Shown here piece by piece: positions 1-4,440 of a stretch of 7,528 bases of DNA. Under the pieces are notes generated by a model. It ran no database searches and had not been told where the DNA came from. It worked only from the letters and a program-made list of their open reading frames with translations. Position 1 is the stretch's first letter. Every line of letters begins with the position of its first letter. The stretch is from contig JAGVUH010000525.1 of assembly GCA_019136395.1 (NCBI GenBank), positions 1-7,528 of the forward strand. The letters run 5' to 3'. Made by a program: the position numbers and the translations under genes. Source of the DNA: Gammaproteobacteria bacterium. GTDB taxonomy: Bacteria > Pseudomonadota > Gammaproteobacteria > Chromatiales > Chromatiaceae.

Positions 1-1
1 C

Positions 2-166
2 ATCCGCGATGATGCCAATCGGAAAAGGGCGGAGGCGGCGAGCGCAGGACTAGTTGGGCGAGCGGCTGCAAAAGCTAAAGAAGAGCCGACTTTAGTCGGC
101 CCTCAATCTGAGGGACGACTGAAATATCAAGACCAGCTATCGCGCCCGGGGTTTTTACGCTCTTAG
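2..166 (+). CDS. 3' end of a small basic protein, unknown function
   Basis: The frame is open from the first bases to a TAG at 164-166 (55 codons) and has no ATG in this segment. The visible product begins IRDDANRKRAEAASAGLVG and ends QLSRPGFLRS. It is rich in Lys, Arg and Ala and has no membrane segment. An intrinsic terminator starts 29 bases after the stop, as expected for a real gene end. If the molecule is circular, the frame continues back across the window edge to a GTG at 7512, giving 60 residues (first residues VSSDAP), and a promoter with a palindrome lies just upstream at 7460-7503. No good ribosome binding site precedes that GTG. A 34-bp hairpin-forming repeat (91-124) lies inside the frame. 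I recognise no family; a small DNA- or RNA-binding protein is possible but unproven. Confidence 0.45.
   Translation: MRDDANRKRAEAASAGLVGRAAAKAKEEPTLVGPQSEGRLKYQDQLSRPGFLRS
91..124. repeat. Hairpin element, second copy of the array interval-5 hairpin
   Basis: Reading 5' to 3': TTTAGTC, a 2-base side of an internal loop (GG), CCCTCA, a 3-base loop (ATC), TGAGGG, the other loop side (AC), then GACT and GAAA with one extra G. This is a two-stem hairpin with a symmetric internal loop. Positions 7098-7130 have the same plan with TTTAGTC, CC, GCCTCA, GAT, TGAGGC, AC, GACTAAA. The outermost base pair of the inner stem is C-G here and G-C there, a compensatory change. The element lies inside the reading frame ending at 166, so it may constrain DNA or RNA structure as well as protein. 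Its role is unknown. Confidence 0.7.
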
Positions 167-194
167 AAGGCCGGGGATTTGGACGCTTTAGAAG

Positions 195-214
195 GCCCCC
201 GCCGGGGCTTTTTT
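195..214 (+). terminator. Intrinsic terminator after the first gene
   Basis: GCCCC and GGGGC form a 5-bp GC stem around a 4-base loop (CGCC) and are followed by six T. It sits 29 bases past the stop codon at 166. A loose direct repeat (ACGCTCTTAGAAGGCC near 157 and ACGCTTTAGAAGGCC near 183) leads into it. Confidence 0.75.
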
Positions 215-626
215 GTGACACCCCGCTAGAAAGGCCCTAGGGCGCCTGGCCATCGGGGATAGGGCCAGAAGAATCGCCGCCCATCATCGGCGCCACCATT
301 CGCCATCCTTTTGTTGAAGGCAAATCCGCAGTTTTTGCTGCCTTCCGACTGCGGATTTGCCCCCCCAAAAAGCCCTTCCCACCCCCCATGCCCGACCTTT
401 TCCTTGGCCAGGGAAGATCAGCGCGAGAGGGATTGACGCGGGCGAGCGGGAGGGGGGAAGATAGAGCCGTCCACCGGGATGCTTGCAACATCCCGATGGC
501 GAAGCCCGACCGCGATCACGGCCCGGCACCGGCAGGAATCATCATACCCGATCATCGGGCGCCCATGCGCATCCTGCTCACCCCGCCCCAAGCGGTCGGT
601 CCCATCATCCCGATTGGAGACCGATC
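215..626. other. Non-coding stretch with hairpins, upstream of the 627 cluster
   Basis: No convincing gene lies here: short open frames exist on both strands but lack coding character. Besides the large hairpin at 316-361, I see CGGGATG / CATCCCG (475-481 and 489-495, 7-base loop), CCCGAT / ATCGGG around one base (547-559), and GGTCGGTC / GACCGATC (594-601 and 619-626, one G-T pair). The last stem ends on the base before the ATG at 627 and overlaps the GGAGA ribosome binding site at 616-620, so it could limit translation of that gene. TTGACG at 433-438 is a possible -35 box, but no good -10 box follows at normal spacing. The promoter of the 627 cluster is probably in this stretch but cannot be placed. 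Confidence 0.5.
316..361. other. Long hairpin with competing pairings
   Basis: GGCAAATCCGCAG (319-331) and CTGCGGATTTGCC (349-361) are perfect 13-bp inverted arms around a 17-base loop. A second pairing is possible between GAAGGCA (316-322) and TGCCTTC (339-345), which would disrupt the base of the 13-bp stem. Seven C and then AAAA follow on the plus strand. No T-run follows on either strand, so it is not a standard terminator. A structured RNA, a single-strand initiation site or an attenuator-like switch would fit. The structure is clear; the role is not. Confidence 0.55.
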
Positions 627-854
627 ATGACGACCATCGTCAACCCTTCCCCGACTCTCGACCTTACCGATTCCATCCGGCAATTGAACCGGCGGCTGGA
701 CTTCGCCCTTCGCTGGCACTTCGCCCCCGAGGCCCGGGAGGTCGGCACCATTGCCCGGTTCCTCGCCCGCAGTGTCAAGACCGCGCCGCTACAGGCCCTG
801 GCCCGTCGCGCCCGGACCACCGTCAAGCTGCTGGAGGTCTCACGCCATGTCTAA
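627..854 (+). CDS. Small hypothetical protein (75 aa), first gene of a four-gene cluster
   Basis: The start is the ATG at 627, with GGAGA at 616-620 as ribosome binding site. The frame is open further upstream, to an ATG at 483, but that part is Pro/His/Arg-rich and not protein-like, so I reject the longer form. The product starts MTTIVNPSPTLDLTDSIRQL and is mostly helical and basic (WHFAPEAREVG, ARRARTTVKLLEVSRHV). There is no signal peptide or membrane segment. The 3' end overlaps the start of the next gene by 8 bases, with that gene's ATG at 847, implying co-transcription and translational coupling. An RNA or DNA hairpin at 594-626 touches its ribosome binding site. I do not recognise a family. 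Confidence 0.7.
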   Translation: MTTIVNPSPTLDLTDSIRQLNRRLDFALRWHFAPEAREVGTIARFLARSVKTAPLQALARRARTTVKLLEVSRHV

Positions 855-1137
855 GCCCACCATCACCCAGGCCGCCCGCGGCGTGGCCCTTCGCGTTATG
901 GATCACCTGCTGACCATCCGGGATCCCCTGCCCCATGAGCTCACCGCCGCCGCCTGGCAGCTCCACGGCATGGAGCGCCTGCTCCTGGCCATGGGCGAGG
1001 ATGCCCCGGCCCTTGCCCGGGTGAGCGACGCCCTGAGCCGCTTGTCAAACGAGCCGCGAGACGGCTATGGCCAGGCCCTGGCCCGGCTGCGTAGCGAGCT
1101 GGAGGCCGCCCATGTCAAAACCGTCAATCTGGATTAA
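847..1137 (+). CDS. Hypothetical helical protein (96 aa)
   Basis: The ATG at 847 is preceded by GGAGG (833-837) and lies within the end of the previous gene. The product starts MSKPTITQAARGVALRVMDH and ends AAHVKTVNLD. It is predicted to be almost all alpha helix with regular leucines (LTAAAWQLHGMERLLLAMGED, then VSDALSRLSNE and LARLRSELEAA), a pattern seen in small coiled-coil or adaptor proteins. No catalytic motif, cysteine pair or membrane segment is seen. It is one of four consecutive plus-strand genes that probably form one transcription unit ending at the terminator at 2008-2032. Function unknown. Confidence 0.7.
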   Translation: MSKPTITQAARGVALRVMDHLLTIRDPLPHELTAAAWQLHGMERLLLAMGEDAPALARVSDALSRLSNEPRDGYGQALARLRSELEAAHVKTVNLD

Positions 1138-1192
1138 CAGTTTCTCATGGACTTGAGCAGCAAGGATCGCATTGGAGATTGGACTGGCACCC

Positions 1193-1342
1193 ATGGACCG
1201 CAAAGAGCGCGAGCGCCTGCATGGCCTGTCCGCCGCCCTGCTATCGCTCACCCGATCGGTGGAGGAGGCCATCATCGCGATGGACGACGCCCATATCTGG
1301 GAAGCGCCGATGTTTGTGCAGGAGGAGCAGGCCACCGCCTGA
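1193..1342 (+). CDS. Very small hypothetical protein (49 aa)
   Basis: The frame from ATG 1193 to TGA 1340-1342 encodes a short acidic helical protein: MDRKERERLHGLSAALLSLT, then SVEEAIIAMDDAHIWEAPMF, ending VQEEQATA. Third codon positions are GC-rich, as in its neighbours, supporting real coding. The nearest GGAGA (1174-1178) is about 14 bases from the ATG, which is too far. A TTG at 1172 in the same frame has AAGGAT (1161-1166) at a normal distance and would add seven residues (MEIGLAP), so the true start may be 1172. It lies between the 847 and 1395 genes with gaps of about 55 bases on each side. No family recognised. Confidence 0.55.
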   Translation: MDRKERERLHGLSAALLSLTRSVEEAIIAMDDAHIWEAPMFVQEEQATA

Positions 1343-1394
1343 TCTCGACACCCATCACCCAGGCCAGGGAAGGCCAGACACCGAGGAGCCCACC

Positions 1395-1985
1395 ATGAGC
1401 GATTCAGAGACCTACCGATGCTCTCTGGTCAACTACGGCCGCGATTGCCTCAACAACCCCGTCGCGCCGGAAGAGAACGGCTATGCCGCCGCCCCCTACT
1501 TCAGCGCCGCCGAAACGGCATACAACCTGATCATGAGCGAATTTCGCCGCCGTGATATTGCGACAATCCACGACGTCATTGTGGGACTGTCCTTTGACGG
1601 CTGCCCCCCTGGCCTGGATCAGAAGGCCAGGCTTGCCCACCACATGGACGTCCTGCAACAGATCGGGGCGGCAGTCGAGGATGAGCTTGGCCCCCTGCGG
1701 GTAGAGATCGCCACCGCCCCGGACAAGGTCGCCACCGGCCCGACATCCTTGTCTGAAGCCGCCGGGGCATGGGACGCCCACGTGAAGCTGCTGCGGGTAT
1801 TTGCCGAATATACCGCCCTGAACGGCCGCCCCTGGGGGCACGCGGCCCCGTGCGAGACCCAGGCCCTGCTGACCCAGACCCTCGAGCAGGCCCTGCTGAT
1901 ACAGGCAGAGACCCCCGCCGCGTGGCGTGCGGCATGGATCGACCAGGCCCGGGAAGCCCTGGGCAAGCCACCCGCCGCCGCCTGA
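1395..1985 (+). CDS. Hypothetical protein (196 aa), last gene of the cluster
   Basis: The start is ATG 1395 with AGGAG at 1384-1388. Open frame upstream, to an ATG at 1179, overlaps the 1193 gene in another frame and is not protein-like. The product begins MSDSETYRCSLVNYGRDCLN, has an aromatic-rich N-terminal third (YAAAPYFSAAETAYNLIMSE), a middle part with HDVIVGLSFDGCPPG, and an all-helical C-terminal half ending WIDQAREALGKPPAAA. Five cysteines are scattered and do not form a metal-binding pattern. There is no secretion signal or membrane helix, so it is probably cytoplasmic. It is the largest member of the 627-1985 cluster and is closed by the terminator at 2008-2032. I cannot assign a family; cargo or accessory function is a guess from its position. 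Confidence 0.7.
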   Translation: MSDSETYRCSLVNYGRDCLNNPVAPEENGYAAAPYFSAAETAYNLIMSEFRRRDIATIHDVIVGLSFDGCPPGLDQKARLAHHMDVLQQIGAAVEDELGPLRVEIATAPDKVATGPTSLSEAAGAWDAHVKLLRVFAEYTALNGRPWGHAAPCETQALLTQTLEQALLIQAETPAAWRAAWIDQAREALGKPPAAA

Positions 1986-2007
1986 TCTCACCCACCATCA
2001 CCTCAAC

Positions 2008-2032
2008 AAGCCCGGCCCTGGTCGGGCTTTTT
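2008..2032 (+). terminator. Intrinsic terminator of the 627-1985 cluster
   Basis: AAGCCCG and CGGGCTT (2008-2014 and 2023-2029) form a stem with an 8-base loop, with a T-run at 2028-2032. It begins 23 bases after the stop of the 1395 gene and separates that cluster from the recombinase promoter. Confidence 0.85.
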
Positions 2033-2043
2033 GGTGTTTGGAG

Positions 2044-2121
2044 TGTAACGATACCAACATCATGTTACATCGGGCTTGTGTTATCCGATAACACTGCTAT
2101 ACTGAAGTTATCCGATAACAC
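2044..2121 (+). promoter_or_regulatory. Recombinase promoter overlaid by palindromes, possible res site
   Basis: A -35 box TTGTGT (2076-2081), a 16-base spacer and a -10 box TATACT (2098-2103) give a predicted start near 2110. The 15-bp motif GTTATCCGATAACAC occurs twice, at 2080-2094 and 2107-2121, 27 bp apart. Its core GTTATC-C-GATAAC is a palindrome. The first copy overlaps the -35 box and spacer and the second covers the predicted start, an arrangement suited to repression. Upstream, TGTAAC (2044-2049) and GTTACA (2064-2069) form a third inverted repeat. Serine resolvases often bind several inverted repeats just before their own gene, so this may also be the recombination site; that part is inference. 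Confidence 0.65.
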
Positions 2122-2137
2122 AAACGAGGGGAGAATC

Positions 2138-2800
2138 ATGGCAACCATCGCTTACCTGCGCGTATCGACACTCAGCCAAGCCGAATCAGGAGCGGGACTG
2201 GCAGCTCAGGAGGATGCTTGCCGCCGCGCCGCGCATGACCTGGCAGGTGTCTACCGGGACGAGGGGGTGAGCGGGAGCACTGGACTGGACAAGCGCCCGG
2301 CCCTGCTGGCAGCGATTGGCAACCTGGCCAAGGGGGACACCCTACTGGTTGCGAAGCGTGACCGCCTTGGCCGAGACCCCCTGGTTGTCGCCATGATCGA
2401 GAGCGCCGTCAAGCGCAAGGGGGCAAGGATCGCTTCGGCTGCAGGGGAGGGGACGGATTCCGACGAGCCCAGCGCCGTGCTCATGCGCCGCATGATTGAC
2501 GCCTTCGCAGAGTATGAGCGGCTCATCATCGGAGCCCGAACCAAGGCCGCACTTCAGGCCAAAAAGGCCCGCGGGGAGCGGACTGGCAGTGTCCCGTATG
2601 GGTATCGACTGGCGACGGACGGAGTGACCCTTGAGGCCCACGGCCCGGAGCAGGAAGTCATCACCCAGGCCCGCGCCCTGAAGGACGCCGGGCTCAGCCT
2701 GCGGAAGGTTGCCGCCGAACTGGCCCGCATGGGGCTCAGCTCCCGCAACGGGTCAACCTTCGCCGCCGCACAGATCCAGAGGATGCTGCAAGCCGCATGA
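2138..2800 (+). CDS. Serine recombinase (resolvase/invertase family), 220 aa
   Basis: The enzyme is predicted to cut and rejoin DNA through a phosphoserine link, acting as a resolvase that reduces plasmid multimers or as an invertase. The N-terminal catalytic domain shows YLRVSTLSQ at residues 6-14, with Arg8 and the nucleophile Ser10, then DEGVSGS (41-47), KRDRLGRD (73-80) and FAEYERLIIGAR (123-134). These are the family's active-site and helix-E signatures. Residues 148-158 (RTGSVPYGYRL) lead into a small C-terminal DNA-binding domain with a helix-turn-helix at about 186-218. At 220 residues it is of small resolvase size, not a large phage integrase. The ATG at 2138 has GAGGGGAG at 2126-2133; the frame is open upstream through the terminator and promoter, so longer starts are unlikely. 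It overlaps the next gene by ATGA. Its promoter palindromes suggest autoregulation. Whether it acts on this molecule is inferred. Confidence 0.92.
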   Translation: MATIAYLRVSTLSQAESGAGLAAQEDACRRAAHDLAGVYRDEGVSGSTGLDKRPALLAAIGNLAKGDTLLVAKRDRLGRDPLVVAMIESAVKRKGARIASAAGEGTDSDEPSAVLMRRMIDAFAEYERLIIGARTKAALQAKKARGERTGSVPYGYRLATDGVTLEAHGPEQEVITQARALKDAGLSLRKVAAELARMGLSSRNGSTFAAAQIQRMLQAA

Positions 2801-3108
2801 CCAAGATCGTCAACCTATCCGCCATCCTTCAGGCCAGGGAGCGGCTCAAGGCCCTGGCCCATCAGTACCCCGAGTTACTCGGGCAATCCACTACCGACGA
2901 ATGGGAGGCCATTTTGAGTGAAGCACTCTCAGGCACCGCGCAACGCCAGCAAGCCCTCAAGCAACGCCGCCATGCTCAGGGTCAGGTGCGCGTGACCCTC
3001 TGGACCAGCCAGGAGGAGCGTGAAGCCCTGCGGGACCGCTACCCAGGCCCGCGGGGAGGTATCGACTGGCAGACCATCATCATGACCGCCTTGGAGCGCA
3101 AACCATGA
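2797..3108 (+). CDS. Small putative DNA-binding protein (103 aa), recombinase operon
   Basis: The start ATG overlaps the recombinase stop (ATGA, 2797-2800), so translation is probably coupled. The product has two parts. The N-terminal half (MTKIVNLSAILQARERLKAL onward) is helical and contains LLGQSTTDEWEAILSEAL. The C-terminal half starts RQQALKQRRHAQGQVRVTLW (residues 50-69) and continues with EEREALRDRYPG. This second part resembles residues 4-35 of the 3736 gene product (RQKQSAYRQRM, GFVQVTEWVP, RALFRQLA): both have a basic RQ..A..QR helix, a short strand with V.VT.W, and a helix. A basic segment followed by strand and helix suggests a ribbon-helix-helix-like DNA-binding domain, but this is not certain. 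The end overlaps the 3105 gene by four bases. Confidence 0.75.
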   Translation: MTKIVNLSAILQARERLKALAHQYPELLGQSTTDEWEAILSEALSGTAQRQQALKQRRHAQGQVRVTLWTSQEEREALRDRYPGPRGGIDWQTIIMTALERKP

Positions 3109-3347
3109 CCCAGGAACCCGCCCCCCTCTCGCCCGCCAGCCTGGCCAGGATGCACGCCCTTTTCGGAGACGGTTACCCCTCTGAGGTGCGGACACTCGCC
3201 AGCCACATGGACACCGCCGGGCAGTCCATCGAGGCGATTCGCGCCGCCCTGCTCGAGTGCTACGGCAAGGCCCCGGACCCTGAAACCCTGGCTCGCCTGT
3301 TGCCAGAGTGGCGGGAGGAGGTCCTATCCCGCGCCCCCCGGCCCTAG
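3105..3347 (+). CDS. Small protein (80 aa) with a YPxEV/APD domain
   Basis: The ATG overlaps the stop of the previous gene (3105-3108); GGAG about nine bases upstream can act as ribosome binding site. The product is an N-terminal linker (MTQEPAPLSPASLARMHALF) and a helical domain from residue 24: YPSEVRTLASHMDTAG, EAIRAALLE, GKAPDPETL, LLPEWRE. The same domain forms the C-terminal half of the 3736 gene product (YPPEVKRLALELTDAG, EIRRRII, GRAPDNRNW, VLRTWRA). Shared landmarks are YP.EV, LA, AG, IR, G.APD, L and WR. I do not know a named family. The domain may mediate protein-protein or DNA contact in plasmid regulation, but that is only inferred from company. Confidence 0.75.
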   Translation: MTQEPAPLSPASLARMHALFGDGYPSEVRTLASHMDTAGQSIEAIRAALLECYGKAPDPETLARLLPEWREEVLSRAPRP

Positions 3348-3351
3348 GCCC

Positions 3352-3624
3352 ATGCTCAAGCCAACATCCTTCCGCCTGGCCCCTGACACCCTCGCCCGGA
3401 TCAAGGCCCTTGCCAGGCCCGGGGAATCGTCGGCAAGCGTCGTCGCCCGCGCCCTGGAAGCCCTGGAAGCGGCTCAGGACAGCTCAGCGGCCCCGCCCCC
3501 TGGCTCAGCCCTGGCTCAGCGACTGGCGGCCCTAGAAGCCCGCCTGACGGCCCTGGAAAAAGTGGAAAATTCGTTACGGATATCCGTAACGGTCAAGACT
3601 CGGTACGCCTTCACCTTGTCATAG
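3352..3624 (+). CDS. Putative ribbon-helix-helix regulator with coiled-coil tail (90 aa)
   Basis: The ATG at 3352 follows the previous stop by four bases, so it is the last gene of the recombinase operon. No good ribosome binding site is visible; translation probably depends on coupling. The N-terminal 45 residues (KPTSFRLAPDTLARIKALAR, then SASVVARALEALEAAQ) match the CopG/Arc pattern: a short strand, a helix, a turn with small residues and a second helix. Residues 58-74 (LAQRLAALEARLTALEK) form a heptad-like coiled coil that could set oligomer state. The last residues are encoded by a stretch containing a 20-bp palindrome at 3572-3591. Such proteins often repress plasmid copy-number, partition or antitoxin operons; the GTTAC/GTAAC sites just downstream are candidate targets. 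Family call moderate, target speculative. Confidence 0.72.
   Translation: MLKPTSFRLAPDTLARIKALARPGESSASVVARALEALEAAQDSSAAPPPGSALAQRLAALEARLTALEKVENSLRISVTVKTRYAFTLS
3572..3591. repeat. Perfect 20-bp palindrome at the end of the RHH gene
   Basis: CGTTACGGATATCCGTAACG is perfectly self-complementary and lies inside the last codons of the gene ending at 3624. It contains the same GTTAC/GTAAC half-sites as the operator array at 3651-3720 and the palindrome at 7493-7503. It is likely a protein-binding site embedded in coding sequence. GTGGAAAA (3562-3569) and TTTTCCAC (3639-3646) form a wider inverted pair around it. Confidence 0.65.
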
Positions 3625-3650
3625 AGTGTGGTGTACTTTTTCCACAAATT

Positions 3651-3720
3651 GGTTACTTGTAACCTGAAGGTCAGTTACAAGTAACCAGCACCCCGGTTAC
3701 AAGTGACGTAACTTGTAACC
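3651..3720. promoter_or_regulatory. Four-site GTTAC/GTAAC operator array before the 3736 gene
   Basis: The 12-bp unit GTTAC-AA/TT-GTAAC occurs at 3652-3663 (perfect), 3674-3685 (perfect), 3696-3707 (one mismatch, GTGAC) and 3708-3719 (one mismatch, starts GTAAC). The first three are 22 bp apart, about two helical turns, and the fourth follows at 12 bp. The last two together form 10-bp inverted arms GGTTACAAGT (3695-3704) and ACTTGTAACC (3711-3720). The array ends 15 bases before the start codon at 3736. A weak promoter may lie just upstream (TTCACC 3610-3615, TGTACT 3632-3637, 16-base spacer). The regular phasing suggests cooperative binding by a small regulator, perhaps the 3352 or 3736 product; a partition-site role is also possible. 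Confidence 0.75.
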
Positions 3721-3735
3721 GGCAACGAGCAGCGC

Positions 3736-4122
3736 ATGGACAACCGACAGAAGCAGTCAGCCTACCGCCAGCGCATGAAAGGCAAGGGTTTTGTGCAGGT
3801 GACGGAGTGGGTACCGGAGGTAGACAGAGCCCTTTTCCGCCAGCTTGCCGCCGATCTCAGGGAAGGGAAGCGAGTGCAGACCGCGCCGCCCCCGAGGCCC
3901 GTCTCGACTGCGCCCACGCCAGCCGTCAGCCCGCACTCACGCCCGGACTATCCCCCCGAGGTCAAGCGCCTGGCACTGGAACTGACGGACGCCGGAGCGC
4001 AGCCCGCAGAAATCCGCCGCCGCATCATCGCCCTGGTCGGACGGGCACCGGATAACCGGAACTGGTCAAAGGTGCTGCGCACGTGGCGCGCATGGGCGGA
4101 TAAGGACCGCGCCGAAACCTGA
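3736..4122 (+). CDS. Two-domain putative plasmid regulator (128 aa)
   Basis: The start is ATG 3736, with only a weak GAGC-type ribosome binding site. Residues 4-40 (RQKQSAYRQRMKGKGFVQVT, then EWVPEVDRALFRQLAAD) form a basic helix, a strand and a helix, resembling the C-terminal half of the 2797 gene product and ribbon-helix-helix proteins in general. A Pro/Ala/Thr linker (about 49-70) follows, then residues 72-120, YPPEVKRLALELTDAG, GRAPDNRNW and VLRTWRAW, which match the 3105 gene product. The protein thus looks like a fused version of two separately encoded neighbours. The operator array directly upstream points to autoregulation. It stands between the recombinase and replication operons, so copy control or partition is plausible, though not shown. 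A palindrome begins on the base after its stop. Confidence 0.8.
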   Translation: MDNRQKQSAYRQRMKGKGFVQVTEWVPEVDRALFRQLAADLREGKRVQTAPPPRPVSTAPTPAVSPHSRPDYPPEVKRLALELTDAGAQPAEIRRRIIALVGRAPDNRNWSKVLRTWRAWADKDRAET

Positions 4123-4142
4123 TTTTCGGATTTATCCGAAAA
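4123..4142. repeat. Palindrome immediately after the 3736 gene
   Basis: TTTTCGGATTTATCCGAAAA has 9-bp arms (4123-4131 and 4134-4142) around two bases and starts on the base after the TGA at 4120-4122. It has no following T-run and its stem is AT-rich at the ends, so it is a weak terminator at best. An operator for the downstream region or an RNA-stabilising hairpin would also fit. Confidence 0.6.
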
Positions 4143-4217
4143 CTGCCAGACACCCAGCGGCCCCAAGGTGGCTCAGGCAGGTATTTGACCCCTACACCGG
4201 AAGCGGCCCCACAAAGC

Positions 4218-4249
4218 AAAAACCCCTGCCAGGTTTCCCCGGCAGGGGT
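4218..4249 (-). terminator. Intrinsic terminator, minus strand (distal)
   Basis: ACCCCTGCC (4222-4230) and GGCAGGGGT (4241-4249) form a 9-bp stem. On the minus strand the hairpin runs into five T (plus-strand A-run 4218-4222). On the plus strand it is followed by AATGC, so it is not a rightward terminator. No minus-strand gene ends directly before it, so it probably backs up the one at 4292-4322. Confidence 0.7.
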
Positions 4250-4291
4250 AATGCTGTTAATCCTGTAACCGCCTTTCCTCATTAGGGAAAT

Positions 4292-4322
4292 AAAAACGCC
4301 AGCGCGACATTATCGCCCTGGC
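4292..4322 (-). terminator. Intrinsic terminator, minus strand (proximal)
   Basis: Read on the minus strand: GCCAG, a G-G mismatch, GCGA, loop TAATG, TCGC, CTGGC, then GTTTTTATTT. The arms on the plus strand are at 4298-4302 and 4318-4322, with inner arms between them. The stem plus T-run is a typical Rho-independent terminator for leftward transcription. It would end an antisense transcript starting inside or before the replication operon leader. Confidence 0.7.
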
Positions 4323-4440
4323 AGATTTCCCGTTATCATTACGCCGTCACCAATTGCTTTACCAGAGCAATTGCTGATTCCAAGCCGTCAGGTGTCGCCC
4401 CCTGAGCAGCTATCGGCAGATCTACACGAGGCCAAGCCCC

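Larger units (their letters stand above)
4143..4440. other. Leader of the replication operon; no plus-strand gene
   Basis: This region is visibly less GC-rich than the flanking genes. It contains two intrinsic terminators oriented to the minus strand (4218-4249 and 4292-4322), a hairpin TTTCC / GGAAA (4274-4278 and 4286-4290), and AATTGCT / AGCAATT (4352-4358 and 4366-4372, 7-base loop TTACCAG). No plus-strand promoter can be placed with confidence, though the replication operon must start somewhere here or read through from upstream. The minus-strand terminators imply a leftward transcript entering from about 4330 or beyond, antisense to the operon leader. That would suit counter-transcribed RNA copy control. 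Confidence 0.5.

Noticed and set aside
1404..2001. Long minus-strand open frames opposite the 1395 gene
   Set aside because: They are Gly/Arg-rich and lack a start signal. The plus frame has a ribosome binding site, typical codon use and a terminator.
1769..2137. Longer recombinase starting upstream of 2138
   Set aside because: It would run through the 1395 gene in another frame, a terminator and the promoter palindromes. The catalytic domain starts normally at the ATG at 2138.
3105..3624. Toxin-antitoxin pair (3105 gene plus RHH gene)
   Set aside because: The RHH-like protein could be an antitoxin, but neither neighbour shows RelE/ParE, PIN, MazF or other toxin motifs.
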